This document shows, in pieces, positions 1 through 10,546 of a DNA stretch of 64,000 nucleotides; the stretch's first letter is position 1; every line of letters starts with the position of its first letter. The stretch is taken from assembly GCA_032622095.1 (NCBI GenBank), contig CP136064.1:264597863-264661862 (forward strand), in the 5' to 3' direction. Origin of the DNA: Siphonodentalium dalli. Taxonomy: Eukaryota > Mollusca > Scaphopoda > Gadilida > Siphonodentaliidae. The notes beneath the pieces were generated by a model that was not told the origin of the DNA, ran no database searches, and saw only the letters and a program-made list of their open reading frames with translations. The position numbers were made by a program, and so were the translations under genes.

Positions 1-532
1 GGTGTGCACTCGAGTGCTAGCATACCCCCACCGTGGCAAATTCAACCCGCATTATCCGTAAACTCAACAAAAAAGATTTTTAAATTTAAAGAAAAATTCG
101 GACTAATAATATCGATATGGTGTCACAATTCTAAGTCAAAATAAGTCGAAAATGAGGTGTAATATTGCGAAAAACAGTCTGAGCCAATCCCTAGCCGCAT
201 CATGTAGAGAGGGTATTGTGAGAAGCATGTATACCAAAAATTATTGAAATCGGTTCATATTTGTTAAAGTTATTAAGTCGGACAGAATTTTTCTAAGTCA
301 AAATAATCGAAAAAGAGGCCGAACTGCAATTAGCATCATGCGGAGAGACCGTCCTAATGAGATCGCATACAAAAAATTATTGAAATCGGTTCATAGTTGT
401 TCGAGTTATGAGGTCGGACGGACGGACGGACGGACGGACAAACGGACGGAGAAAGCGTGACGGACGGACGGACAGACGCAGTCAATCCAGTATACCCCCC
501 ATTTTCTTCGAAAGTGGGGGTATAATAATAAT
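1..532 (+). repeat. CGGA-tailed dispersed repeat (family H), left-truncated by window
   Basis: The copy starts inside the GTGTGCACTCGAG head seen complete near 18022. It contains two related subunits built on ATTATTGAAATCGGTTCATA, at about 236..290 and 366..415. A run of CGGA units follows, then a terminal hairpin with ATACCCCC and GGGGGTAT arms and a short AAT-rich tail. It keeps the uninterrupted site (156..163) into which a hAT element jumped in the 18-kb copy. I recognise no coding capacity; a SINE-like or other non-autonomous element is likely. Confidence 0.75.
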
Positions 533-1229
533 ATAATAATAATGACCAGTTTTATATAGCGATTAACCAATTACTTGCTCTAACAGGCTTGGTACAATAT
601 TACCCCAGTCATTTGTACAAGCCAACCAATGAACCGGCTGCAGCCATTGCAGGCACTGCTCTAGTTTGATCAGAACATGCTCTGATACTCATCAGTATGA
701 CAAGCTGACTGGTACTCTTTTAACGCATGAGTGATCGAAGTCGACACAGTACGAGCGACCTTGCTCAAGGGTCACAACTTGGCGCGGGTTTTGAAACAGC
801 GAGCAATCCGACAATTGCACGTCGCTCAAAGCGGCCAAGCCACTGCTGTGGAGACTCAATGACCAGCGACGAGCTGCGAACCCATATCGACGTGCAGTCA
901 GTATAGATTGTAAAATGACTAAATACCCAGTATTTGTCAGCCTAAGTCATAAAATGCATAGACACATTGCATAAACAATCACTGCCATGTCAAACAGAGC
1001 TAATTACATACACCAATCTGTAATCGATAGCTGATAAGAAACAGACAGTAAGTTGTGAAAATTCTAATATTTTACCGAAAATGTTTTATTTCATGTTTCT
1101 AGGGGGATGGGTGTCGATAAATGGTCAGAAAAAAACTTGTGTGGGTCCCAAAAATGGTCAAAGATAAAAAAAATAACATATATGTTTGAAAACTTTTTTC
1201 GACCTGCATCGATATAGCTATATACTCAC
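533..1229. other. Intronic or gene-flanking sequence, no gene seen
   Basis: A GC-richer block at about 640..905 has several AGCGAC and GCTCAA words and may be an old repeat. Nothing else is recognisable up to the SEA exon donor. Confidence 0.4.
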
Positions 1230-1381
1230 GTCCAAGTTGATCAAATGAAAATCCCTCGGCGCTGACAGTGTACGGCCCGATGTTTCCTTTATTAAGAGCC
1301 TCTAACAGGACATTGTATAACATGAGTCGATCATGATAACCTTGTGTCCCAAGGTCGAATGTGGCAAGGACAGATCCTTTG
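1230..1381 (-). CDS. Exon: C-terminal half of SEA domain, perlecan-like
   Basis: On the minus strand a pyrimidine tract ending ttcttctgcag precedes this 152-bp open exon and a gtgagt donor follows it. It enters after two codon bases and leaves after one. The product begins KGSVLATFDLG and ends VSAEGFSFDQLG. The upstream exon at 2945..3100 ends in matching phase, and the junction (IIKFS-KGSV) falls where SEA domains have their central turn, so the two exons make one SEA domain of about 100 residues. SEA domains are extracellular and stand next to heavily glycosylated regions. The closing GFxFxxLG motif resembles the end of the perlecan (HSPG2) SEA domain, after which LDL-receptor class A repeats would be expected beyond the left edge. 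Other SEA proteoglycans remain possible. Exon and domain are well supported; the perlecan name is inference. Confidence 0.72.
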
Positions 1382-1440
1382 CTGCAGAAGAAAAAGACGC
1401 GATTCATCAAAGAAGTCAGTAGTGGAAATTGAATCTTAAA

Positions 1441-1636
1441 TACAGTAAAGCCCTAAATAATCGACTCCTTAACCACAGCAGAATTATGGATAAATTTTCA
1501 GGATTTATTCGGAAATATGGCTTGTTGCCATTCATGAATGGCAACAAGCCATAATTATTTCCGACTAAATCCTGAATGAAAAATTACCCATTATTCTATT
1601 GTGGTTAAGGAGTCGATTATTTAGGGCATTACTGTA
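1441..1636. mobile_element. F MITE (TA-flanked palindrome)
   Basis: The left end is TACAGTAAAGCCC and the right end GGGCATTACTGTA, with arms pairing along nearly the whole length and TA at both ends. The centre has lost part of the usual AAGCTCTC stem tip. It sits beside a family Q repeat, probably inserted into it. Confidence 0.85.
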
Positions 1637-1689
1637 CAAGAGCCCATTTATAAAATGATAATTGGTAAATACAAGATTATAATCCAGAT

Positions 1690-1850
1690 TTAAACAATTA
1701 AATATGCTGTTTGGACATTTTCATACTGGTATGTGAGAGAGATTTCACTTCTCCCTAATTCTAAAATAGGGAGAAGTGGCACAATTTAGGGAGAATATAT
1801 CCCCGAATCGCCTTCTAGGCTGGTACCTGCCTTAACTTGACTAGCTCAAA
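1690..1850 (+). repeat. Dispersed repeat Q
   Basis: This copy shares ACTGGTATGTGAGAGAGA, a CTTCTCCC block and an AGGCTGGTACC-type end with copies near 33.8, 55.9 and 62.6 kb. The core is about 130-150 bp and the copies are diverged. No terminal repeats are clear. Confidence 0.6.
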
Positions 1851-1914
1851 AACCTATTCTGAGAAGTAGCAATTATTCATTCTATGTATTAACTCAATAT
1901 GATTTCAGATAAAG

Positions 1915-2836
1915 TACAGTAATGCCCTAAATAATGGACCAAGGCTCAAATTAAGTGGTCTGACACGGACAATTGTCAGACGCCATATTTTTATAGGTTG
2001 TCAGGCTCTGCTTTGAAACTGTCTGACATAATGTCAGGTTGAAATATTGACGTATTTTTAAGAAAAATATCACTGGTAATGTGATATTTTGCAAATAAAT
2101 TGATATAGGGTGCTGTTAAATGAAATTTATTCTATTGGAGAGTAGTTTTTAATTATTTGTTTTGCCAAAATCTGGATTTTTCAGATGTATGATTATTAGA
2201 AATTGGATGTCTACAAAATATTGGAATTGGAAAATTTATGGAACAAGTTTCCTCCCGGTCGAATTATAACATACTACTGTCCTGCATTCCATACTGTCAT
2301 ATGTTTGTAATAATAGGCCTACCCTTACATGGTACTAGTGACAGTGCTGGGATCAGAGCAATTGAAGATTTCTATAACCTTTGAATTGAGTGTGAAATTG
2401 GCAAGCTTGTTTAATGTTGTGGCCAGGGTGGGCAGATTTGCATAATTTATAGTACAAAAAAAGTGACAATTGAGAAGAGGAACATAATTGGGGGATAAAA
2501 CATCATTGTTAGATTCAATTTGTATTATTTCGGTTGATAAAAAAGACATGTCGGACCTCATTTTTAAATGTCAGACCATGTCTGTTTGGTGCCTGAAAAA
2601 ATGTCAGACAGTCAAATAAAAATTATTTTAAGGCTTGTAATTGACCCCTTAACCACAGCAGAATTATGGGTAATTTTCAGGATTTAGTCGGAAATATGGC
2701 TTGTTGCCATTCATTGGAAAGCTCTCAGTGAGAGCTTTCCGATGAATGGCGACAAGTCATATTTCTGACTAAATCCTGAAAAATTACTCATAATTCTGTT
2801 GTGGTTAAGGAGTCGATTATTTAGGGCATTACTGTA
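1915..2836. mobile_element. F MITE split by a hAT insertion
   Basis: F starts at TACAGTAATGCCCTAAATAAT (1915..1935) and resumes at 2638 with the CTTAACCACAGCAG arm, ending GGGCATTACTGTA at 2836. The parts together give one normal F element, so the middle (1940..2637) was inserted later. Confidence 0.85.
1940..2637. mobile_element. Non-autonomous hAT-type element inside F
   Basis: The 698-bp insert has ends CAAGGCTCAAATTAA and, inverted, CAAGCCTTAAAATAA. It is flanked by TAATGGAC (1932..1939) and TAATTGAC (2638..2645). The intact F sequence at this point is TAATCGAC, so this is an 8-bp target duplication with one change in each copy. GTCTGACA words occur near both ends. It has no coding capacity. 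Confidence 0.8.
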
Positions 2837-2944
2837 TGATTATAACCATGTGGGATCACAACTTCTGATCTTAATTAGTCCAAATAAACGGAGAGACATG
2901 ACATAGTCATGTTCTTACCTACGTACAATAATAGGGATACTTAC

Positions 2945-3100
2945 GAAAATTTGATAATATTGACTAAGATTTGTCCTGGTATATGAGCAAATAATTCTTC
3001 TAGGACTGTGGTGAGACGAGATCTTAGATCCTTAAACTGTTGACTGTTTCTGTCCAACAGTTCATCCCTGAACACCAGAGCAGTGAAGTTTATAGTAACC
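2945..3100 (-). CDS. Exon: N-terminal half of SEA domain, perlecan-like
   Basis: The minus strand reads attcttcag, then a 156-bp exon, then donor gtaagt. Only one frame is open, entered after two codon bases and left after two. The product starts VTINFTALVFRDELL and includes an amphipathic helix, then HIPGQILVNIIKF. The early INFTA strand, the helix and the IPG turn before a beta strand are the standard first half of a SEA domain. Phase and content match the exon at 1230..1381. The phase of the acidic exon at 25268..25454 does not match the start here, so at least one more exon is missing between them. The intron to the next exon contains an F MITE with a hAT insertion. Confidence 0.75.
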
Positions 3101-3150
3101 CTGAAGAATTCTAGAAGAAAAAGGAAGACATGAATTAAATATCATTTATA

Positions 3151-3610
3151 AACAAGAGCATCGCTAGGGCATGGCAAAATATGCCCTTTAGGCATTTCCA
3201 ATTGTACTACCACAAAAATCAAATACTAATTAGAGCTTACAAAGAATATCTGATATACCCCTAATTTCAATGCCAAAATGCGGTCAAATTCTAAGTCAAA
3301 ATATGGCCGTAACTCATGTGAAATAATTGGACAGAACTCAAATTTGAATTTAGCCTGTAGTTTTAGCTGGGAAACACGCATACCAGCTTTGGTTAAAATC
3401 AAATAATCCAAACATGAGTTATCGTGGAACCGAAATGTTAAGAAATCGGTCAAATTATACACGTACCAACTTTGGTTCAGATCAAATAATCCAGCCTACA
3501 ATAATTATCAATCGGAAACCAAAAATGTTAACGGATGGACAGACAGACTGGACTTACCTTCGACGACCCCCACATGCAAAATCTCAGTTTGCATTCATAG
3601 TGCTAATCTA
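3151..3610 (+). repeat. AACAAGAG-headed dispersed repeat
   Basis: The head is AACAAGAGCATCGC, like the 18-kb family H head. Two subunits with ACCARCTTTGGTT and ATCAAATAATCCA are followed by GGATGGACAGACAGAC. The end reads CCCCCACATGCAAAATCTCA, which resembles CCCCCGTGCAAAATCTCA near 18576. The overall plan matches family H, so I treat it as a relative. Confidence 0.55.
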
Positions 3611-3756
3611 ATGTCATGTTTTATATGAATCATGATGTATATTATTTTATTTAATAAAAATAATTTGTCTTGTGTTTTATTATGTTCGATAAATATTTAA
3701 AATAAGACACAAAGATCATCTTATGCATTGTAATACAGCATTTGGGGCAGGTAGTA

Positions 3757-4149
3757 TTAACCCTTTACCCAACAGAACGGCCCTGTGCCAATGCATTCTC
3801 TTATATATGCGAGTCGACCATAGGTCGCCTCGCATATATAAGAGAATGCATTGGCTTAACACATTAAAAATTATAAAATTGTTAAAGAATGGTAAAAAAA
3901 ATGGTAAAAAGTTTTTGTTAGGCCAATGCATTCTCTTATATATGCGAGGCGACCTATGGTCGACTCGCATATATAAGAGAATGCATTGGCACAGGGCATA
4001 ACTGTATTATAAACTATCACAATGTGGTCAAGGAGCCGGTTCCAATGATATCCATATTTGTATGGTTCTATTGAGACAGACCGAAGATATTTTAGGCTGT
4101 TGAAGCTTTATTTGGCCGGTTTTGGCCGGTTTGTTGGGTAAAGGGTTAA
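3757..4149 (+). mobile_element. A MITE copy 1 (piggyBac-type)
   Basis: TTAA and CCCTTTACCCAACA open the element, and TGTTGGGTAAAGGG and TTAA close it. Two hairpins follow the short side; the second is the reverse complement of the first, including the GACC-ATA-GGTC loop. The long side carries GGCCGGTTTTGGCCGG next to the right end. It is complete and near consensus. Confidence 0.9.
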
Positions 4150-4348
4150 TGTATTTGCAATGGAAATTAGCTGGAGTAATGCTATATTTTGTGCATGAAT
4201 TTTTGTCATCTACATTTAAAGTTAACCTGACATCATAGTATACTCGCCCTCTTTGTTCTAAAAATGGGGGTGGACTGATCTATGAGGACCACTCAATGAT
4301 ATATTTGGGAGAAAAAACATAGACTGGTCTTATCCTCAGGGACGGGCT

Positions 4349-5145
4349 TACTGGAATCAGGGAGCTAAATGTGTTCTAGAGTAGGGGAGCGAGTACACCG
4401 TGGAACCCTAAAGGTGAAGGTAACTGAAGAATGACCTTCACCTGATACATGCGACACGTTGTTAAAGGATGACATCGCGTTTATTTGATTTGTACATAAT
4501 ATCTAAATAATTTAAACTGGTGAATGAATGGGGGAATGGATTTTTGTGAGCGGGAAATTTATTTAACTAGCTGCTGTAGTTCGGGATTTTTCCAGATCAA
4601 ATTTGGCTGTGTGATAGCCCCGTCGTACACTTGGGGATTTATTTTTAAAAGTAAACACATGACCTATGATTTTTCTTGCATTTTCGTGATCAACTGGTGT
4701 CAATCTAGCTGGGTAAACATCACTGGTATGGCCTGCAGGCTTCAATTCAGTGAATTTGGCGGAAACGTTAACACTGTCGCCTATGGGAAACCATTTAGTT
4801 CAGTGATTCCTATAGGAAAAATATGAATTTTACGAAATTTCACGTCTCGCCATGATAAGTTGTTAATTCCATATTTTCTTATTTTCAAATGATAATGACC
4901 ACATTTTGGACAGATTTAAAGAAGAAACGCATGGATTCGCCTGTAGATAGTAAAGAAAGTGATAAATCTGGGAATTTTGCATGGACATCAGGTACCATTA
5001 GGGGGTCAGGGGGGCTAAAGCCCCCCTCCCCAAACATTTGAGTAGTGTTAGCCCCCCCCCCCCATTGGGAAAAGGGGGCAGTTAACCCAATTAAGATTTC
5101 CCGGCACCCAGTATCCTTATCGGGGACCGTAGTCCCACCCCAAGT

Positions 5146-5189
<44 letters not shown>

Positions 5190-6195
5190 GATGGCATCGC
5201 CAGTAGTGTTAATGTCGTGCAAAACTGTCATGGCAGGTTTGTTAAACAGACATTATGCCCTGCCATCTGGTCAAATTTCATGCCTGAGATTGTGGCTGAT
5301 GTTGTATGATTATGTTTAGATATTTAAATTGACTTATAGTTGCTTTATTATGCTATTAAAGTATTTTTTATTTAAATTTTCTGTTAATTTTTGTAAATGT
5401 TTATTATAAATTGACAAATTTTGCATGAAAAGGGTTTAAAATTGGACAAGTTATCCCACTCAAAATGTATATTAACATATCCTCTTCAATTTAGTAACAG
5501 TATGGTATATAAGGGCATTCTTCAGTTATACGAGATGCATCAGCTAGTAAAATTGAAAAAAAAATCTAAATTTTTTGGCTTTATTTTGAGGATTGACACT
5601 AATTTTCAGGATGCCTCATATTGGAAAAATAAACAACTACTGCTCGATATAATCCATTTTTTATTTCAGTAAGGTCTATATTTTGATAAAATACTATAAG
5701 AAACGCTGTGTTTCACACATATACATATATATAGGAATCAGGGAGCTAAATGTGTTCTAGAGTAGGGGAGCGAGTACACCGTGGAACCCTAAAGGTGAAG
5801 GTAACTGAAGAATGACCTTCACCTGATACATGCGACACGTTGTTAAAGGATGACATCGCGTTTATTTGATTTGTACATAATATCTAAATAATTTAAACTG
5901 GTGAATGAATGGGGGAATGGATTTTTGTGAGCGGGAAATTTATTTAACTAGCTGCTGTAGTTCGGGATTTTTCCAGATCAAATTTGGCTGTGTGATAGCC
6001 CCGTCGTACACTTGGGGATTTATTTTTAAAAGTAAACACATGACCTATGATTTTTCTTGCATTTTCGTGATCAACTGGTGTCAATCTAGCTGGGTAAACA
6101 TCACTGGTATGGCCTGCAGGCTTCAATTCAGTGAATTTGGCGGAAACGTTAACACTGTCGCCTATGGGAAACCATTTAGTTCAGTGATTCCTACT
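4349..6195. mobile_element. LTR-like element: identical direct repeats with TACT duplication
   Basis: Two 458-bp copies (4353..4810 and 5734..6191) are identical base for base. Each starts GGAATCA and ends TGATTCC, a 7-bp terminal inversion. TACT stands just outside at 4349..4352 and 6192..6195. This is the layout of a short LTR retroelement: target duplication, LTR, 923-bp interior, LTR, duplication. No tRNA primer site, polypurine tract or gag-pol frame is visible, so it would be non-autonomous. A composite DNA element or a local tandem duplication are alternatives. The repeated open frame inside is not a gene. Confidence 0.65.
5147..5188. repeat. Poly-G tract, 42 G
   Basis: An uninterrupted G run lies inside the LTR-like element, in a C/G-run-rich stretch (4990..5190). 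The length is probably uncertain in assembly. Confidence 0.9.
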
Positions 6196-6865
6196 GACAG
6201 GTGTATAGAGTTGGCTAGCAAGCTATCCAGTGATGGCGAAGCTGGTTAAAGACCCAAATAAGTCATACCTAACATTCTGTTAACACTTTCATGATGGGAG
6301 CTGCACTAGTGGTGCAGCATTAAAGACCCTGTGCCAGTGCATTCTCTTATATATGCGAGTCTCCCATAGGGAGCCTCGCATATATAAGAGAATACACTGG
6401 CTTACAATATCAAGGTAAACATTGTTAGGCCAATGCATCATTCTCTTATATAGGCGAGGCACTCTATGGGCGACTCGCATATATAAGAGAATGCATTGGC
6501 ACAGGGATTTCGCTAAATTTCAGGATGCTACAGTGATGAAAGGGTTAAGATTCACAAAGCAGTGGTGAACTCAGTTGAATTGCTGTTCAAGCCTTTTACT
6601 TGTTCAGATCATGTACTTTTTATGGCAGTTAATAAAATCCACTCAAATTGTATACTTGCTGAGAATGCTCTTCACAAAATTTCCCTTCTAAACCTATGAT
6701 TAAAGTCATCTTTTTGACAAATTTATTGTTATATAATATGCTTCAGATAGCATAGATTTCTTCTTCATGTGGTGTACTAGCTTAACTATTAAGTAGTTGT
6801 CTGGGCAGGTCAATCTAAACTTTCCACCTCCTGACATAACTCAGGTGTGGAAACCCCTTAAGTCA
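6196..6865 (+). repeat. Dispersed repeat K, copy 1
   Basis: It is collinear with about 48900..49402: shared blocks include TTTCCCTTCTAAA, ATGATTAAAGTCATCTTTTT, TGGTGTACTAGCTTAAC and CTTTCCACCTCCTG. It is interrupted by a B element at 6280..6548, and the LTR-like element lies at its left. Confidence 0.7.
6280..6548 (+). mobile_element. B MITE copy 1
   Basis: The left end TTAACACTTTCATGATGGGAG and the right end GATGAAAGGGTTAA bound two hairpins with TCTCCCATAGGGAGC-type loops. It is inserted in repeat K; the empty equivalent is at 49073..49076. Confidence 0.85.
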
Positions 6866-7394
6866 TTGAAATAACTAATGTCAAAGCATAAAAATCATTT
6901 GTACCATAGACACCTTTATTTCTGTCTGATATCATTCGGCAACTCCTGAGAAAATTTGGCAAAAAATAATTTCATTTGGCAAACGTTAATTTTGGGCCAG
7001 CGCAGTTTTCAGTACGGACCACTCCGTTATGTATAAACCTTAACAACAGCACGAAGTCATCAACAATGCACATACTTTATGCGGTGGATTACCTATGAAA
7101 AAATGAGAAGAGGAGCGGAATTGTTAATAAATGAATTCCTTCTGCTTGATAAGTGGGATGCCATCAGTAACCTACATATACACGATGTGCACCTCGTAAC
7201 AATGAAGGGAGCAGGCGGAAATATCATGAATGTGTTTCATATAATAATAGAACGCTCCCCAACAAGTTTCAGTTAGTGGAGCAGGTCAGTACCCCCGACA
7301 GATGTTCATCCACATGTGTTGTGACTAATCTACATGTGCAATTATGATTAAACCATCCACACAAAGAACATTAAAGACATGTTAAGGGCTTACT
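6866..7394. other. Non-repetitive intron, nothing recognised
   Basis: There is a short open stretch on the plus strand (7079..7276) with no family match and no splice context that I trust. Confidence 0.4.
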
Positions 7395-7745
7395 TCAGTG
7401 AATAAAGCTGATAACTTAGTATGCAAACACTATCTCCACTGGAAGAATGTAGCAATCAACTAAGATTATCAAATATTTCAACCACATCGAGTGTACCATT
7501 TCAGAGAAACACAAAGTCAGAATTACACACAAATGTAAATATTTAGTATTATTTACTACTGTATTTACTATTCAGGATGCATTATTAGGCATAAACATTA
7601 CACAATGATTCCACCCACAATATTCACTGCACGTGATTCGTTGATTAAATATGACTCTGTTTTCTGCTTATTTTGATATCAACTTTATGAAAATAACTTA
7701 TTTTGGCATGATTTTTTTTTTTCGTTGTGAACAGCTCAGCGCATT
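7395..7745 (+). repeat. Dispersed repeat L, copy 1
   Basis: It is collinear with 41185..41740: AACACTAT, ACCATTTCAGAGAA, ACAAATGTAAATATTTA, GGCATAAACATTACA and TTTTGGCATGATT occur in order. It has no F insertion at TA 7524..7525, unlike copy 2. Confidence 0.7.
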
Positions 7746-8281
7746 GGTTCACATCATTTTAAACAGGCCAAACCTATGTGCTCTAATTAAGGTGCTGATG
7801 TAATAGTAATGGCCTAATAATAGTGACAGGTGAGATTTTTGACTAAAACTAATAATTTTATGGAGATATATAATATGTCCAAGATTTTGAAGGACTGAAT
7901 TCTGGTACTGATCCCCTTTCACTGATAATTGAGTCCCACCCTCCTCCCAATTTCAAAACAGCTTATGTGTGCCTACTCTGGCTACGTCCCCAGAAATCAT
8001 ATTCCCTCATTCAAAACCAGGTTACTTTTTTATGTTTTGACCTGTTCTGACAGGGAACTTTATAACATTGAACTACTAATTTTTATCACAGTACGGTGTG
8101 GTCCCAGCTTGGGATTGCATGATTTTGGCACAAATTTGTGGGCCGATTTCGCAAAAAAAATTGAATACATTACATGGGACAAATTCCATGATTGTAAGAA
8201 AACAAAGCAAAATCAGCTCAAATAAATCGCTTACATCACAAGCTCTCGAGCTAAGATCTTCATTTACTGTGAATTAAATTA
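7746..8281. other. Intron, nothing recognised
   Basis: AT-rich unique-looking sequence. A possible small minus exon near 8232..8264 (gtaagc donor) has too little support. Confidence 0.3.
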
Positions 8282-8545
8282 TCAACCCTTTCATGGTGGG
8301 AGGTGCGCTGGTGCAGCATTAAAGATCCTGTACCAGTGCATTCTCTTATATATGCGAGTCTCCCATAGGGAGCCTGGCCTATATAAGAGAATGCACTGGC
8401 TTACAAGGTCAAAATAAATATCGTTAGGCCAATGTAATTTCTTATATATGTGAGGCTCCCTATGGGTGATTAGGATATATAAGAGAACACATTGGCAAAG
8501 GGTTTTTTGCAAAATTGCAGGAAGCTCGAGTCATGGAAAGGTTTA
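8282..8545 (+). mobile_element. B MITE copy 2, decayed
   Basis: The ends are CCCTTTCATGGTGGGAG and TCATGGAAAGG. Flanking TTAA sites are mutated (TCAA left, TTTA right) and both hairpin loops have drifted. An older copy. Confidence 0.75.
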
Positions 8546-9254
8546 TAAGGAACAGGTGTTAACTATAAAGAAATATATTACATATGTTATAAAGTTCACC
8601 ATCAGAACATCAAAAGTTCCCAGGTTTGGAACTGATGGAATATGATCTCTACAGGCCTATAGCCTGGGCAGAGATTCATGACATAATCTAATGTGTTCCC
8701 AGTTACATGGCTAGCCCCAGGACCTGGTACCACCCATCAAGATCCCCAGGTGTGGTAATACTATTTTCAAGAAGGCCAGCATTTGGGGGATTGAGGGTAG
8801 AATCCATTTATATTGTTGGTGATCCATCACATATGTAGGGTGTAGTAAGCATGAGTACATCTGATAGACATCATGGCACATATATCCTGTAATATGACAG
8901 CTTCCACTATAAATACCTAAATGCCAAAAGTTCATGGAACTGTTGCTCACTCGATCGGCCTCACATTCTATTGAGAAAATCAGAGTCTTCTGTGTGTGGG
9001 TGTTTCTCTTGTCACTATCTCTCATGTTATAAATGCTGTTCAAATATGATGTAAATTTAGGGGATAGACTTGCTATCTGGTGTGATTTTTGGGACGTTTA
9101 TCGGTGTTTTCCAATGGAAAATGCAGTAATGACATAATGAGCTAGTAAAACAGATATTTTTCATCAGAAAACCCACCGATAATTAATGTCCCAAACCCAC
9201 ACCAGACAGTATCTTTACCCATTCTAATTCACACAACTGAAAAATCGTGCTATA
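8546..9254. other. Intron, nothing recognised
   Basis: The longest minus open stretch (8711..9043) has no recognisable domain. CACACCAGAYAGTATC-like words at 9073 and 9200 oppose each other as a weak inverted repeat. Confidence 0.3.
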
Positions 9255-9477
9255 GACATGAGAAACTGGTGCAGCATTCTCTTATATATGAGTCTCCCAA
9301 AGAAGCCTTGCATATATAAGAGAATTTACTAGCTTGCAAGTTCACGATAAATAGTGTTAGGCCAATGCACTCTCTTATATATGGGAGGCTCCCTATGGGA
9401 GACTCGCATATATAAGAGGATGTAATGGCACAGGGTTTTCGCAAAATTTAATAAAGATCCAGTCATGGAAGGGTTAA
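9255..9477 (+). mobile_element. B MITE copy 3, left end deleted
   Basis: Only CTGGTGCAGCATT of the left side remains before the first hairpin. The right side keeps TTTTCGCAAAATTT and CCAGTCATGGAAGGGTTAA. Confidence 0.75.
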
Positions 9478-9767
9478 AGTTCACCCCAGAGAGTAAAATT
9501 TGTCCACGTTTTCCCACCCTAATCTAAGATGTCAAGGTTAATGAACCAGTCAGCGAGTTAGATTCAATTAATGAAGAAATCCTTTAATCTTACTTCAAAC
9601 TATCTAAATATAAACAGCTCTAAATAAGGTACACCCAATAAAATGACCTTGACATTAGTAAATGCTGACACCCAGTCAAACAACTCTGCCCATGGATGTT
9701 ACACCAATGTTTCAATGTCTGTTCTAACATTTATGGCCTGATACCTTGTCTGATAAATTTCCCAAAT

Positions 9768-9925
9768 AATTAATTTAGTCACAACAGGGTCAAAACCAGT
9801 GCTGCAGTATATTATTCCTGGCTTCTTTACCTGGGGATCTGAGCTGTTAACAGAGATTAGAGCATCTGATAAGACTGTTATATACAGATACACAAATTAG
9901 ACTAGACTGGCCAGCTTAACCCATT
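9768..9925 (+). repeat. Dispersed repeat M, copy 1
   Basis: It shares TTAATTTAGTCACAACA, GGGATCTG, CTGTTAACAG, GATAAGACTRTTA and GAGACTAGAC order with 10843..11010. No ends are defined. Confidence 0.6.
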
Positions 9926-10005
9926 AATATTAACTTGTCTGTAATGTTCACTAATGAATAAAATCAAATACCTTCCTGGTAAGTAGACCAGGTCTACAAC
10001 AGCTC

Positions 10006-10546
10006 AACAACAGCTTTGGATATCGGTTGGGTTGATGCTGTTTTAGACCAAGTCCATGCAATTCTGTTACTCTTCTATAACGGACTTTACGCCCGAATCA
10101 TGGGCGGGAGTTATCTTTCTTGTATGTCTTCTGATTAGGTCAAATGGAAGCTTTTCGTACATGAACATAGAGCGCAGCCCTTCCCAAGCATAATGATATC
10201 AAACATGCATCAGAGTTATGTTAAATGTCAAGGTAACAAGGTTATAAGTGAACAAAGCCTTGTTTCCCCCACCCCCCCCTGGAGAATTTCTATTTGCATA
10301 GCATGTAAACAATACATTAAATGATTGTATCATCACTGTACATTTGTCTATCACAGTAAATGATATATTATTTTGAAGACAGATTAATCGCGGACACGTC
10401 AGATGATTATAATCACAATTACGTGAATGCACGGGTTCCACATATACATGCAGTATGTCTTTTGAATGAAAGTCCATTATAGAAGAGCAATGGGGCAGGA
10501 TTTGGTCCAAATCAGCATCATCCCAACCGATATCCAATGCTGTTGT
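10006..10546. repeat. Foldback element O with about 80-bp inverted arms
   Basis: The left arm (10006..10085) and right arm (10471..10546) are reverse complements at roughly four bases in five: both read ACAACAGC then TTGGATATCGGTTGGG and TGATGCTG. The 385-bp middle is unrelated to the arms. No target duplication was identified. The 142-codon minus open frame across it is a by-product. Confidence 0.6.

Noticed and set aside
3723-4001. Open frames with RIYKRMHW / CILLYMR words, on both strands at every A, B and C copy
   Set aside because: They are translations of the MITE hairpin arm, which is open in several frames. They recur at each copy and have no gene context.
4524-4826. 100-codon frame repeated identically at 5905..6249
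   Set aside because: It lies inside the 458-bp direct repeats; identity reflects the repeat, not coding selection. No domain, and an opposing frame is open as well.
8232-8264. Mini-exon that could fill the phase gap upstream of the SEA exons
   Set aside because: Entry phase fits but exit phase does not match the SEA exon; acceptor is weak.
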